Shown here one piece after another: positions 24,701 through 36,900 of a stretch of 64,000 bases of DNA. Source of the DNA: Anseranas semipalmata (Eukaryota; Chordata; Aves; Anseriformes; Anseranatidae); assembly GCA_013399115.1 (NCBI GenBank), contig VXAA01002967.1:503429-567428 (forward strand), written 5' to 3'. The notes under the pieces are model-generated. The model was given only the letters and a program-made list of their open reading frames with translations. It had not been told where the DNA came from and did not search any database. The position numbers and the translations under genes are program-made. Within the stretch, counting starts at the first letter, position 1. Each line of letters opens with the position of its first letter.

Positions 24701-25968
24701 CCTGCAAGTTATTCATCTGAACTAGTATGTGCAAGGAGGGAGATGCTAATGCCACTGTGCACACTGGTGGTGCTCGTCTATCTAGCAACATGAGGTAATT
24801 CACTGCATTTCTTGTATTTCTTCTTTTCCCACACACCACACGCCAGTCTGTCTTATTCTAATTATGACAACATATACAGTTAGATGGGCTTTTCTCACTC
24901 GTTTTATACTCTGAGTTTTGCATGCTTTTCTACCTCAAATCTCTCAATGTGTTGCGTTTATTCTCAGTTACATCCACATATTGCAGTGGTAGCTGAATAA
25001 AAACCTTAGCGACGAGAGTGATCCAGGAAAATATATACATATATAGCAAGGCAGCTACAATTTGCAAAGCAAGGGAATTCACCTAGTTTATGGTAAAGTT
25101 TAGCAGAAGATGAACAATCTATCCAGTGTTTTAGTTCTTTCTAAAACTGCAAGACAATTCTCTAGCCTTGTGTGGCTTGCAGATTCCCTTTACAGTTTCA
25201 CTTCTTGTGTGCTCTATTCCACAGAAATTTCCTGGAGTGTACTATGCCTAAAAAATCTGCAATAAAATTTCAAAGTTATTTTTTTATTCAATTCTGATGA
25301 AGGAAGGAAGCTTTCAAAAACTTCAAATGTATCAGAACGTACTGTCAGATATGAGGCCATTTTTTGCCTTGCCTAGTTTTGAGAAATACGCATTGCTTCT
25401 AGGCACCATTAAATGTTTTTCCACAACGTTTCAGTTCTTTGGGGGCGTTTTTCTGTTTCATTCATTCATTTAAGGATGACTTCAATTAACTTTTAGAAAC
25501 AGCTGATGATTGGCACATCTTTAGAAAAACTGGAATCATGGCAATGTTCTTTCAGTGAACAATTCCCACTTCTTCCATATATCACCCTTCTTAGACTTGT
25601 ATGTACTTTACTACCCCATTGACTGTTTTCAAGGCCAACCCTTTAAAATATAAATATTCAATACATTGATTTAGTTTGTTAAAACACATACTTTGGACAG
25701 CAGCTAGATTTTAGTGTGCTGAAAGCACCAACTCCCACAGAAAACACTACTGTTATTTTATTCCCCTGGCACCCCTGCATATTTGTGTAAATATTTGCTG
25801 GTTGCTTTTTCTGAGACTGTTCTTTGGAACAAGAACTGCATCATGGCAGTTTGACTTGTGAAAAGCATGACTAGATGCTATAACAATACTAATATTTCCT
25901 AGTAATTCCAGTCATGAAATTTGGATTTTTGTATACATACAAGTTTTTTTTTTTTTTTTTTTTTTTTG

Positions 25969-26026
25969 NNNNNNNNNNNNNNNNNNNNNNNNNNNNNNNN
26001 NNNNNNNNNNNNNNNNNNNNNNNNNN
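25969..26026. other. Assembly gap (58 N)
   Basis: This is a run of N directly after a T run of about 25 bases and before an A-rich stretch. The flanks do not repeat each other, unlike at the first gap. A homopolymer probably stopped the assembly. Confidence 0.99.
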
Positions 26027-29000
26027 ACTCTTATGATTAAAAAATTAATAATAAAAAAGGAAAAAATAAAAAAAATCAAGGCTAGGGAAAAACACACAAA
26101 GAACTGACTAAATTGTGAAGAGTTTCACCATCCTGAACTAGGAACAACAAAAAAAAAATCTTGATTTGCAGAATTAAAAAGCATTCATAGCAATAGCTGC
26201 AAAATTGGGAACACTGTTTTCATATTAAAATTGTAAATGATTTTTCCAATATTACTTTTAAAAAAACATCTAAATCAGCTATGATTATAAAAGTTGTCTG
26301 CAATATAGTTGAAATGTAATTTGTATTTTTCTAGAATGTTTCAAAATTACACCTTCCAATTAATGACTTCTGTTTTGACTGACTAGGATTTTCCAACAAA
26401 AATGTTTTTATAAAAGTTCCCTAAACCAGCTCAAGTACAAAGTTATTTTTCAAAATATGCTTTTGTCTTCCTGACAGCATCCTCCATGTGGAAGCAGGAA
26501 CTCTTAAAATTAACAGAAGGTATATGCGGAGGAGGTGGGATGTTTGGAAAGAGTGCTTCAAATGCCAGATCTATCATCTGTATTATTAATATGTCAGATC
26601 TGGTGCGTATGAAGAGCAAGCCTTGAGGGTACAAATTTGATGAAGTTTTTGCACCATGATCAGTTCTTGTAAGGTATGGCTCCCGAGGTGTTGACAGTGC
26701 TGAAAATGTGAGGAGGTGTCCCTTCAAGGCAGGAGGAATGTCCTGAGTAGGGAACGAAACAGGACTCTGAACCGCAAGAACCCCATGCAGGGGAGGAAGG
26801 GGAGCGTCTATTTACTACATTTTAATGAATAGTAGTGTGACGCTAAAAATAAAAACAGCAAGAAGTGCAGCTTTAACAAAGAGATGGAGAATGTGTCAGC
26901 TCAGGAAGCTCCAAGGCCAGGCTAGCTCTAGGAGATGAGGCTGATGTCCACTCTGGCGATGCTGAACAGCTGAGTTGGACCCTGGGCTTCTGTGAGAAAG
27001 ATACCTGTCACAGAAATCCTAAGGTGCTAGGAAAAGAGACCGATATCAGATAAACCAAGGCCTGCAAAGTATTCTTCCTTTGTAAGTTTGTTTCCAAGTT
27101 TTATAATCAGAGAGTTACTGCTTGATTTGGATGTTACTCCCCAAAAGTTGTAGATAAGCATAACTACCCACAAAACTGTAATAAATTAGGACATTTGCTT
27201 CTGTGTTGGAACAAACTGCACAGCTCGGGGGCAGTGTTATGAGACAGGGAAAGCCTTAGTTAATGTACTTGAACTAATATCCCTCCAGCAGCAGAATGAA
27301 AGCAGAAACATACCGCATATTTTTGTGCATCCATGCATTGTGACCATCTCCTTGGTTCCCCCTTTTTTTGGTCTATACCTTAAGATCTTGTGAAAACGTA
27401 AGTGTAAGAAAAATCTCGTATTCCCATGATCCCAAGGATAGCTTTCAATATTAGATGGCCAGACAAATGCCTAAGAAAAGCTGAAGGGGGTGGTGACAGT
27501 TGAGGGAACTGTAACATCTCAGTGAAACAGGTTAATGCTATTTTACATGCCACTATCATTCCCGTGGAGGCCTTCCCACTTTCATTTGATGCCCAGTAAC
27601 AGGCCTTTGCTGTACCAGTATTACCAGAGTGAAAGGTTGGTGGGAATGATTTAATCATTTTTGGCTACTGACTTACCCAATAAAGTGTTTTCTGTTGTTT
27701 TTTGTTTGTTTGTTTCTTTTTGTGAATGCCGTGAGGCAAAAACCGGGATACTGAAGGCAGTGCTTATCAACCACTTCACAGAACGCGTATCAATTATCGT
27801 GAAACCTTCACACATCTACTTCATCTACTCAGAAAACTTACATACTGGCATCTCTTGCATTTCCCCCTCCAGCTTTGTTTACATCCTCAGAGATTTACAT
27901 TCCTTCTTTAGCCCATGCAAAGGAAGAGATATTCCTGGCATCAGTGTGTTCATTACCATGGTTACCTAGTTCATCTGCAGCAAAACGGGTTGGTCCATGA
28001 CCTGACACCGCAGCTCCAGGAGAGCATTCCTCCCTTATCCACTGCTTTTCAACCTCTCCTGCTACAGCAGCCTTTTTTTTTTTTAGAAAATCTGAATGTA
28101 AGCAATAGTAGGGCATGCAGCACAAACTCTCTCAAAGTCTTCAACATATTTTTGTGCCTACATAGTTTGTCTCTAAGTGTGGTTTTTGGCAGGCCCAGTC
28201 CTTGGTTTTCAAGATTTTTTTTTCCAGCAAGCTGTCATCAAAACAATACCTGCAGATTTTACCCTCTGCGTTTTATTTGAAGAGAACATTACACTTGAAA
28301 ATTTAGCCTCAGAAGCATGCTTACAACAACAACCTAGGTCTGCAATGGAAGAACAAAAGTTTGGAGCATCACAATGATGACTGTCTTAAACCAGTCTCTA
28401 AGCACGGTGGAGGAAATGAACACCTTCCTCCCACCTACAAAAGCACTTTGGGTTTCTTTGGTGTTAAAAATGTACAGTTTATTCAACTTGTACTATAAAT
28501 CTACTGAGATATTACCAAGCCAGACATTAAATCTAATAAGATCTCAATATGAAATGAGGTATAAACAACAAAATATTGATAAAATATAATGAAGACAGAA
28601 TTCAATCAAGGCAGAAGGCATATGTATCTCCACAACTGGCTCAAATTCTCACCGAAACAAAATTTACCAACTTAATTTTTTAAGTAACATCATTCTCCCA
28701 GTTTTTTTCCAGGCAAAATTTATAGCAAAATAGATACATAAACCATTACAAAGAATCCCTACTCATATCGTTCATCTATTTGGATAATGTATGCTTCTAA
28801 TATTCATAACAAAACTGAGTCTGACGTATTTAAAGAAACTTAAAGCAATGATGTTATCTCTGGAAATGGTACACTGAATGTGTGTACCACACAATGTCAA
28901 AGCAAACACAGATGCATCTTATGGTGATTCTGAAAACACAAATACCAATGAATCTCTGTGAGGAAAGCAAGGCTGGCAAAATTCAAAATGGCCTTAGAGT

Positions 29001-29139
29001 CATACAGTTATGTAAAACAAAGTTGTGAAGTTCTCCAGACTTGATTTAACAAGGCTGAAACAGAGTGGGTAATTTGTTTGCATCTGAACGGCAAAAAAGA
29101 TCAGTCAAATGAAAAATCTACATAAAAATGACCGACTTG

Positions 29140-29148
29140 CACACTTAC
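29140..29148 (-). other. Splice donor of the CDYL chromodomain exon
   Basis: On the minus strand the exon ends ...AATGGAAAAG and is followed by GTAAGTGTG, a near-consensus U1 site with the GT at 29148-29147. Known CDYL proteins continue NGKG-TSPF at this point, so the last G of the exon forms a glycine codon with the next exon. Reading on into the intron gives an unrelated tail and a stop near 29105. Confidence 0.92.
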
Positions 29149-29815
29149 CTTTTCCATTTATTGTTAATGCTGATGCAATTGTGGCTGTTACTGGCACTGG
29201 CAATTGTGGCACTAATGGATGTATCCTTGGTCGGCTGCCCATCCTGGCACGCTCTGCACCAGGTCCTAATAAAGCTCCCACTGGTTTTTCTGCTGCTACT
29301 TCTGGTGCTACAGAGTCTTCTTGATCCTGCTCTATGTGGTCCATTTTATCAGGGCTTTCATTCTGGAAGCCATCAACGGTTGTCCGGCTCTTAATTGGAC
29401 TTTTGGGCACTAGGATTTTAATACCTGATTTTGCAAGGTCCATGTTTTTCCTTCCAGAAAGAGATGGTGAATTGTTTTTCCGGAACTTCTGGGTGGCAGT
29501 AAAGAGTTGATTATTTTTTGACTCATGGTCTTTACCCATAACTAAAGATTTAGTGGATGTCTTTGAAAAAGAACTATTGGTAGATCTAGAAATTTGTTTT
29601 CTGGCATTATTTGGAGAGGTCCTGTTTGTCCTGGTTAATGTGCTTTCTTTCTGCTTTTCATTGTGACGTCTGTTAAATTCATGTATATATTCCTCACAAT
29701 TAACAAGGTGCTGTTCTGGCTCCCAAGTATCATCTTCACTGTCATATCCTTTCCATCGCACCAAATACTCTGTTTTTCCCTTCTTGTTTTTCCTCTTGTC
29801 AACAATTCTCTCTAC
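29149..29815 (-). CDS. CDYL: CDYL internal exon: chromodomain and linker (partial gene)
   Basis: This is a single exon of 667 bp. It is open from the first base after the acceptor (codon GTA at 29815) and gives 222 codons plus one base, so it ends in phase 1. Residues 1-51 begin [19 protein letters not shown] and continue through [20 protein letters not shown], the chromodomain of the CDY family. W21 and Y24 are two of the three aromatic-cage residues; the third would come from the preceding exon. A linker follows with an ARKQIS motif (lysine at exon residue 73), the block IKILVPKSP, and the CDYL-specific [20 protein letters not shown] near the end. The family is known to act in the nucleus as a corepressor: its chromodomain reads methylated H3K9/H3K27, it links REST and EZH2 to methyltransferases such as G9a, and its C-terminal enoyl-CoA-hydratase-like domain lowers histone crotonylation. 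That C-terminal domain is encoded by exons outside this window. CDYL is preferred over CDYL2 because the linker matches CDYL closely. No break or frameshift is seen. Confidence 0.97.
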
Positions 29816-29850
29816 CTGTTAAAAAGGAAAATTAAACATTAGATATGGGC
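29816..29850 (-). other. Splice acceptor of the CDYL chromodomain exon
   Basis: Read on the minus strand, a pyrimidine-rich run (TTTTCCTTTTTAACAG) ends in AG at 29817-29816, directly before the GTA codon at 29815. A TCTAAT-like branch-point candidate lies about 25 bases upstream. The frame after this AG continues without a stop through the whole chromodomain, which fixes the exon start better than the first in-frame start-like codon (TTG at 29764), which lies inside the chromodomain. Confidence 0.9.
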
Positions 29851-32800
29851 AGATATACAAGTTAAGTGAACAACTTCCATGCAATTTTTTTATTTTTATT
29901 TTTTAAAGTGTGGATGCATTTAAAATTACTCTTGTAGTTCTGTACTTCTGTATTGTTGCTCTATACCTTATAGTCTTTCATTGCTGACTGAAAATGCCTC
30001 TTTAAACTTCAGATTGTTATTTCCATCTAATAAAAGATATTCTAAAATACCAAAGTTATTCTTCAATATGCGTTTTGTATGCACAAGAATCTGAATAAGA
30101 CGTATATTGTTAACGATCGGCACTGGCCCCAGCTAAGTTTCAACACCAATTTCAACATAATCAAGCCTTCTCTGAACATAGAGATCATGTTTAAATATGC
30201 TGTGAAAACACAGTTTGTTTACCTTACAAAACTTATCAATTTAGTATTGTTTGAATAATTTGATTACTTAGCATAAGGCATACGTGAGAATCTTTTACTT
30301 ATGGTGAGCTATCTTTTAGTTACCAGGGACGATATGGTACAGCTCAGAAGTTGGGACGAATATGGAAGATTTTTTTAGAGGCTGTCTTGTGAAAACAGAG
30401 AACTTGTTTTGGCCAGAGTCTTTGATATACATACTTGAACCAATTACCATGCCTCACTTATCTGCAAATAGAGATGGTATTTATGTCACAAGTAGTAAGC
30501 ATGCACATGCTACTACTGCATGTGGAGCCCCAGGCTAGAGGAATTCAGGCACTGGGGTAAGGCAAACAGGGAAGACAGCAGCAGCTGCAGGGACAGAGGC
30601 TCATGCCTCGTACCAAAACTGCCGCCAGTCATGCTAGCACCACAGGAAGGGTATTCTTTCACAGAAAAAGAGATGCAAGTGTAAGGCTAGTCTCAGGATT
30701 CCCCTTTTTATTTCATTTTCTCTACCCATGCTGCTCCTTCTGGTAAATCCTCCAGCCCACTTTGTTTCAGTTATGAGACGAATACAGCTTTCTTCCCCAT
30801 CTCTATCTCCCTTTTGGTTATTAGGGGAAAAATATGAGGGGGGAGGGGGAATGGCATGAGACTACTACTTATTAATTTAACTCCTAACCCTGATGCTTAG
30901 CCCCCCACGAGCAAAGACCATGCATGTAAGCAATGATCACACGTACTTAGGATAACCTCTGAAGACTAGTAACACTTACTGGAGTAGCATTAAACTGAAT
31001 GGTGGATCTACAAAATAATTTGGAAGGACATAAGCAAAATATAAGTATATATGTCATTGCTGAATCACATTACTGTTGACAACAGACTCCCTTAAAAGTT
31101 CACCTCAGCTTTGAATTTTTATGTGGCATGTTATAAGGTACTGTGTGGTTTTCAACAGTGAGGTTAAATGATCACTGTTATTATAATCTCAGAAGCAAAA
31201 TAACTATACATCCTAGAACATGATGTGGTATCTTGCAGGTGTTGTACTATGCTGTCCTGTAATTAGGATGTTGCATAGTTCTGTTTGTTTAGGTCTTAAA
31301 AAACAAACAAACAAAAAAATCCACTACAAATAAAAGACAAACACAAACTGTCAAACTAGATCCACCTTTATCTTTTTACTCAGTTGTATGGTATTGGCAA
31401 TTCAATACATTTTAGACTGCAATGCAATATAAATCGTCCCAATATTAAATATTTAAATATTGAAACATTAAAACTGTTTTTATTCTGGTTATTGCACTTT
31501 TTAATAGAGTTACTGGACTTAAAAAACCCACACTATTGAAACTATTATTTTTCCATTAACCTACGCTTAACATCTTAACAAAAATTCTACCCCAAATAAG
31601 AAAGTCATTATGGAGAAATAAGTATTCAAGTTTTTTTTTTTTAGTAGACGCAGCGTAAAATGATCTTCAAGTAGTAAGTCAGAAATGTTAAATTAAGAAA
31701 CAAACTCACGAATCAGAAACCTGACAACATATTGTCAAAAAAATTAGTTACTGCATTAATCTTGCTTATCATTTCTCCTTCTCTTGACTTTCTAAAATAT
31801 GATCCTCAGAGAAAGATCTCTGTTACTATCAAGGTATTTTTATTTTCTATCAGGAAATCTTCATAAACAAACTGCATCGATTACTGGGCACAAAGTTCTA
31901 CTAATATCTTTAGATACTGAAAGGCCACCCATTAAGGACATGCCATTTTAAAGTAGAAAGCCTTTCTTCTCATCCAAACAAACAGCCACCTTGCAGAGAT
32001 AACAGATGAACTCTAGAACAGGAAACACAAAAATCCATTCCTAACCTGATGATCTATAGAGAAATGGGCATGCATACAGAAAACCCTTATATATTAGCTG
32101 TATTGTCCAAATCTGCAACAAAACCTATTTTGACATTGCTCTTTTTGATTAAAAGATTTTTTTTTCTAACACTGTTTAATTCTTCTTGAAGACATCTTAT
32201 ATCTGTTTTATTTACAGCACAAAAAAGTATATAAATTAACCTGTGATACACAATTTATCATGAGCCTTCAGAGCTTTAGTGAAGGACTTTCTGAATTGGC
32301 TCCACTTAATTAGTCTAACTGCCCTAGGACCTCTTGCTGATAAGAACAGCTACAAAAGTGTTTCTCATCCAGATTTGGAAAGAGAAGACTAGAATGCTTC
32401 CACAATGTACACAGGGTCATTGAATGGATTGACACGGGGTCACAATAGAACAGAAACATTTAAACTCAATTTCATAGCAAAAACAGGGACTACAAGCTTG
32501 TACTTTTCCTCTTTTGCTACTGAAAAAGAAAGTTTGGCCAAGTCATACATTTCTACTTCATTATACAGTGGTGACATGACATGAAATATAATGCAAAACA
32601 CCTCAAGGTTTTATATTAGAAGATACTCATAACTTACATTCAAATATTAAAATGAACAAGAACTGAGTGGGGCAGGAAAAAAAAGGTCTACATTCCTACT
32701 TCCTGACACATCAGTTATGATGCTGTTTGATGATACAGCTAAACTGATGGAATAGGTAACATCAAAACAGGCAGTATTGCTTCTCCCCCCTGTTGTTATT

Positions 32801-33314
32801 GCAGAGCTGAGCTGGTGCTTTTCTGGTCCTATGATGAGTTAGTTCAGAGAATTAAAAACTGGCAGAGTGCCCCAAAGCACCAGGGTAAGAGCAAAATCAC
32901 ATCCTAGGCCAAGATCATGCCAGAAATGCTGGTGACAACTAGCTCTTGCCAACTACCATTTCTACAGTGTCCAATGCCTTCTGCCACAGGGTAATATTTA
33001 TTTTTAGTTGTTAAAAGGTTCTGTGCTGCCAGGATTTGCTGCTAATATCTAGTTTTCAAGTGTTGCAGAAGAATAAAAAGGAAAATGATACATGATCATA
33101 CTCATTTTATCAGGCAAACAATCTGGGTGGCAAAAGACACCATATCCCAGTTTATTGTAACATGCTAATCTATCGCTTTCTCCACACATGGTACTGGTCA
33201 ATGACACTCAAAACTCAGCCAGCAGACAAACTGACAGAAAAATTAACACACTGCTCAGAGGTATAATCCAACACTGGAATACTCACATTATAATCCTACA
33301 CACAATAATTATAT

Positions 33315-33415
33315 TTGAGACTTCCCATCTGTAAAATGGTAAGTTTCCCTTCCTTCCACGAATGTGGTGAGAATTGGTTAGCATTTGCTTTCTCTCTTTG
33401 AAGAGGCAAATACAT
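33315..33415 (+). mobile_element. Probable MIR-type ancient SINE relic
   Basis: 'gagacttcccatctgtaaaa' then 'tgg', and about 20 bases later 'gtggtgagaattggttagca', follow the 3' half of MIR-family SINEs (gtttccccatctgtaaaatgg .. ggttgttgtgaggattaaatgagata). The tRNA-derived head is not visible. MIR-class SINEs are old enough to occur in birds as sparse relics. Confidence 0.5.
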
Positions 33416-33843
33416 CGATTTTAATTGCTTTTATTAACAAAATATATAGCATTTACACTTCTAAATAAAACAGATAAGAATAAGATAAGGTTGCAGTCAA
33501 AAGTGCTGTCTGGCTACAGCTGTACGAGGTGAAAACAGTCACATTTCCAGCCTATCTGCAACTGCTCCTCCCTGTCCCATGCTCAGAGACAACAGCTCCT
33601 CCCCTTCCATCAGCATAACTTCTTGTGTAATTGTTCCCTAACGAAGCTCTGTCAAAGTGACCTGGTTTGGATATTAAGAATACCTGAGCTAATGTAGGCA
33701 TCCTGAAATAACTGGTTTGGAGAGCAGCCACATATGCAGTATTTCTGACGCATCTAAGAGGACTGCAGAGGACAACCAACACCTATGAGTGGGATGGGTA
33801 CTGTAACCTCTTCATTCTGCTACAGTCAGAAATAGGACATGCA

Positions 33844-33900
33844 TGAGCTGGACTTAATGATCATCGTGGGTCCCTTCCAGCTCAGGATATTCTATGCAAT
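33844..33900 (+). mobile_element. CR1 LINE 3' terminal fragment
   Basis: Only the last ~57 bp of a CR1 3' end is present: 'gagctggacttaatgatcat', then 'cgtgggtcccttccagctca', ending GGATATTCTATGCAAT. The sequence before it is not recognisably CR1, so the copy is severely 5'-truncated or its older part has decayed. Confidence 0.85.
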
Positions 33901-36900
33901 CTTAATCCAAGATGAAAGATCTTTAGTTCAGTGCAAAGTAAGGATGAAATTCAAAAGGATGTTCTCCATCCACAGCATTGTAATTTGGGTGTTTTTAAAC
34001 TCTATATATGGCTTACTGTGCATGCATATGTTTATGTATATATATATTTTTTAAATTATATTTTAATTTAATTGAAGATTTGTAGAGATTAAAGTAAAGG
34101 TACAACTGTATCCAGTGGGGAAATAAAAATAAAAATAAAAAAAAAAAAAACAGGAGTAAAATAAACATGTAAGTAGGCAAGTAAACATTCAAGGAGCATT
34201 GCCTTGTTTATCATAAAACCATTTTCCATTCCCACGGTGTTTCTCTCTGTCCTCACATTTGTGTCAGACTAAATTAACTTAAAGGTAAACAGAATAGAAT
34301 CTATTTGACTTCATACTCTGTTGCCTGTAAAATACAGAAGAAGACCTTGTTCTGTTCACTTAAGGCTATGTTTGGTTCAGAGCAATAATGCAATCGAGAA
34401 GCAAATCCTTTTCCACTCCCCACTATTCCCACTTACTGTGCAATGGTTTCGTGTATGTGACATGGGTTCTTTCTGGAGAAACATAAACTGGAAATGGTGC
34501 TTCTATTGCACATGCTTTGGCCACTAAGGGAGAATAGGAGGCCAAATAAACAACAGCTCTGATCAGTTTCAACACTCCTTGTGGCATGGATGTTTGATCT
34601 CAAGAGGTTCCACTAAATCTAGTCCAAAACAAAACTCCTGCACAGCATAATGCATAGAGGTAGGGGTCACAGTACCAACTCTTTCACTCTGATTTGCTCC
34701 TATTAAGCCAAATTACTAATGTAGACATTCCCCAGTTGAGTGACTGAAGCTAGAATAAGTGCAAGTTTTGCACACCTATACATGCTACGTGTGAACAGCC
34801 ACACTTGGTTAACTTAAGAAACTGTTCCATGTACAAATGGGATCCAAATGATTATCCATAAGCAATCAGAAGTGTTTATGAATGACTATATTTTCTATTC
34901 ATTAAAACCTTGCAGAAGTCAATGATAAACAGTTAGTATTCAAATACTTACTGTAAGTAAGATAGATGTATTCTACATTAAAAAAATGCAACTAATATAT
35001 ATCAGCATACAACAGCTGAAAAAAGCGAAGTGCCAAGTTTTGCTTAAACTAAAAGGAGAAACCAGTTTTGGGAAAACAGTTATTCACAAACTAATTTGAT
35101 AAGGAAGTCAAAATACACCTGAAGGTCTGCAAAATGAGCACTAAAATCTTTAATGTCACATTTAATTAGAAAATACATTATTTCCAATACTATGACTTAA
35201 CACCAGTTCTGAGCACCACTCACTGCATTTAGCACCAGCAGATGAATTTTAGAAACAGCTTAACACATGTATGCTCAGAATACCAAAAAAAAAATACACC
35301 ATTAAAAAATTATCCAAGAATACCATACAATTCCTAGAGTTCATCTTCATTGCAGCTCCATCTTACTCCATTTGCCTTAGTCTGGGAGTGAAAGCAACCC
35401 TGCTGCAACACACCCCTGGAGCTGACTGATTTGATTTAGCAGAACAGAGTGATTGGATTAACAGCCGATGGACTGTTGTAAACTGAGCTGCTGCATCCTT
35501 ATAGCATGACTAGCTGGAGCGTCTATACAGTACAGGAATCTCTGGCTACGGTGCCATCTGTATTATATACATATTGTTCTGGAAGCCAGAGCTGTACAAA
35601 ATCAATACAGATCAGATGTGGGCTGACTATTGCCTTTCTGTCAAATTAGCTACAGCAGATGATACAGCTCTTGTGCGACTTTTCTGACAGCTCTGAGATG
35701 AGAGATGATGCCTGATGTGGCCCGAGGCCTGCCAACACGGAATTAAGCAGACCCAGCTGGATGAGTTTACACAGGACCGATGCTTTACAACCTGCAGCCA
35801 CTGCGCTTGCAATCCAGTGCTGGGTTGCAGTTTGCGTGGTGAAGTTCTATACATACAAACAGGAGTCAGGCAAAGGGCTAATATACTTCCTGTGGTCCTT
35901 CGTACTGGCAGTGCAACAAAACCAACTGTGTATTCTCAAGCCCATTTCTAGAAATTAAATAACAGTGTTAAAACAAGCATTAAGATTTTTCCTTTTTCCA
36001 AGCTTTATTTTGATCAAAGGCTGTCCATTCCTTTGGGATTCCTGGACACAAGTCATGCAAGAGCTAACTGTGTGGCTATCTGCAACACTCAATTGATATT
36101 CTGCCCTACAGGTCATAATTAAAGTTTTAGTTCACCTGCTGCATAAATTTCTAATCAAGTTGCCTATAAAAATAAAAACATCCTGGTCAAGCTCATAATT
36201 TACCATCAGCTTTATTACTGATAGTCACCCATAATCTTTACAAAGACAATAAACAAAGTAATTGCCACATTCTCATCAACGCAAATGGTTCTAGAGAATT
36301 GTGGCTGAGGTATGTGCCCAGGCTGCACGGTAAATTCCTCAAATGACACATTAGGAAGTTGTATGCCTCACACTTGCATTCAACAAACTGAGTATCACTG
36401 TACATGCAACTCCTTTATGATCTATTAACAAATACAGTTCATAGTCAGAAAAAAGGTCTTAGGAAGCCTTCTCCATAGAGGACACCAGAGAAATGGGTGG
36501 GGAGGGAGAGCCTGTGGCACAATCCCTTTGCTTTAGAGAATGAACTTACTGGAGAAGCAGTTTGCCCGAGATTTGCTTTCTGATAAGTCACCACTCATAA
36601 CTGATGCTAAAATGTCAACATCACAGATCTTTCCAGTTACAACTCACATAGAAATAATCAAGTTAAATAATAATGCAAGTTAAAGCCTACTACAAAACTC
36701 CATCAACTGTCTTACCCTATGTACAGTTATTCAGCTAAAATGGTTAGAAAATTTTGCTTATCAACTCACTTTTCACAACTGTTCTAACCTTTTACTTACA
36801 AATAGATGTGAGACTTCAAGATTTCCTGTTTTGTATAAAAGCAGAATGAAAACACATGTAAAGTTGTTAATATATTTACTAATACTGGATATAAAAAAGC

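Larger units (their letters stand above)
1..29148 (-). other. CDYL: CDYL intron downstream of the chromodomain exon (incomplete)
   Basis: This is non-coding sequence between the donor at 29148 and the left window edge. No open frame here resembles the later CDYL exons, so the intron is at least 29 kb. Content in order: mostly unique AT-rich sequence from 1 to 7300 with a weak CR1-like tail near 855-925; a gap with copied flanks at 7293-7733; A-rich and CAAA tracts at 8400-9540; an old LINE at 9790-10590; CR1 at 11280-11560 and 13815-13868; a GC-rich block at 14420-14960; a TAA array at 15828; AT-rich sequence with CAAA tracts at 16100-19400; an old LINE at 20600-20950; an AAAAG array at 21674; and unique sequence up to 29100 broken by a gap at 25969-26026. 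Assignment as intron rests on the exon donor and on the absence of any other gene. Confidence 0.8.

Noticed and set aside
29109..29394. Plus-strand open frames of 71 and 88 codons
   Set aside because: They are antisense shadows of the CDYL exon, which is supported by clear protein homology on the minus strand.
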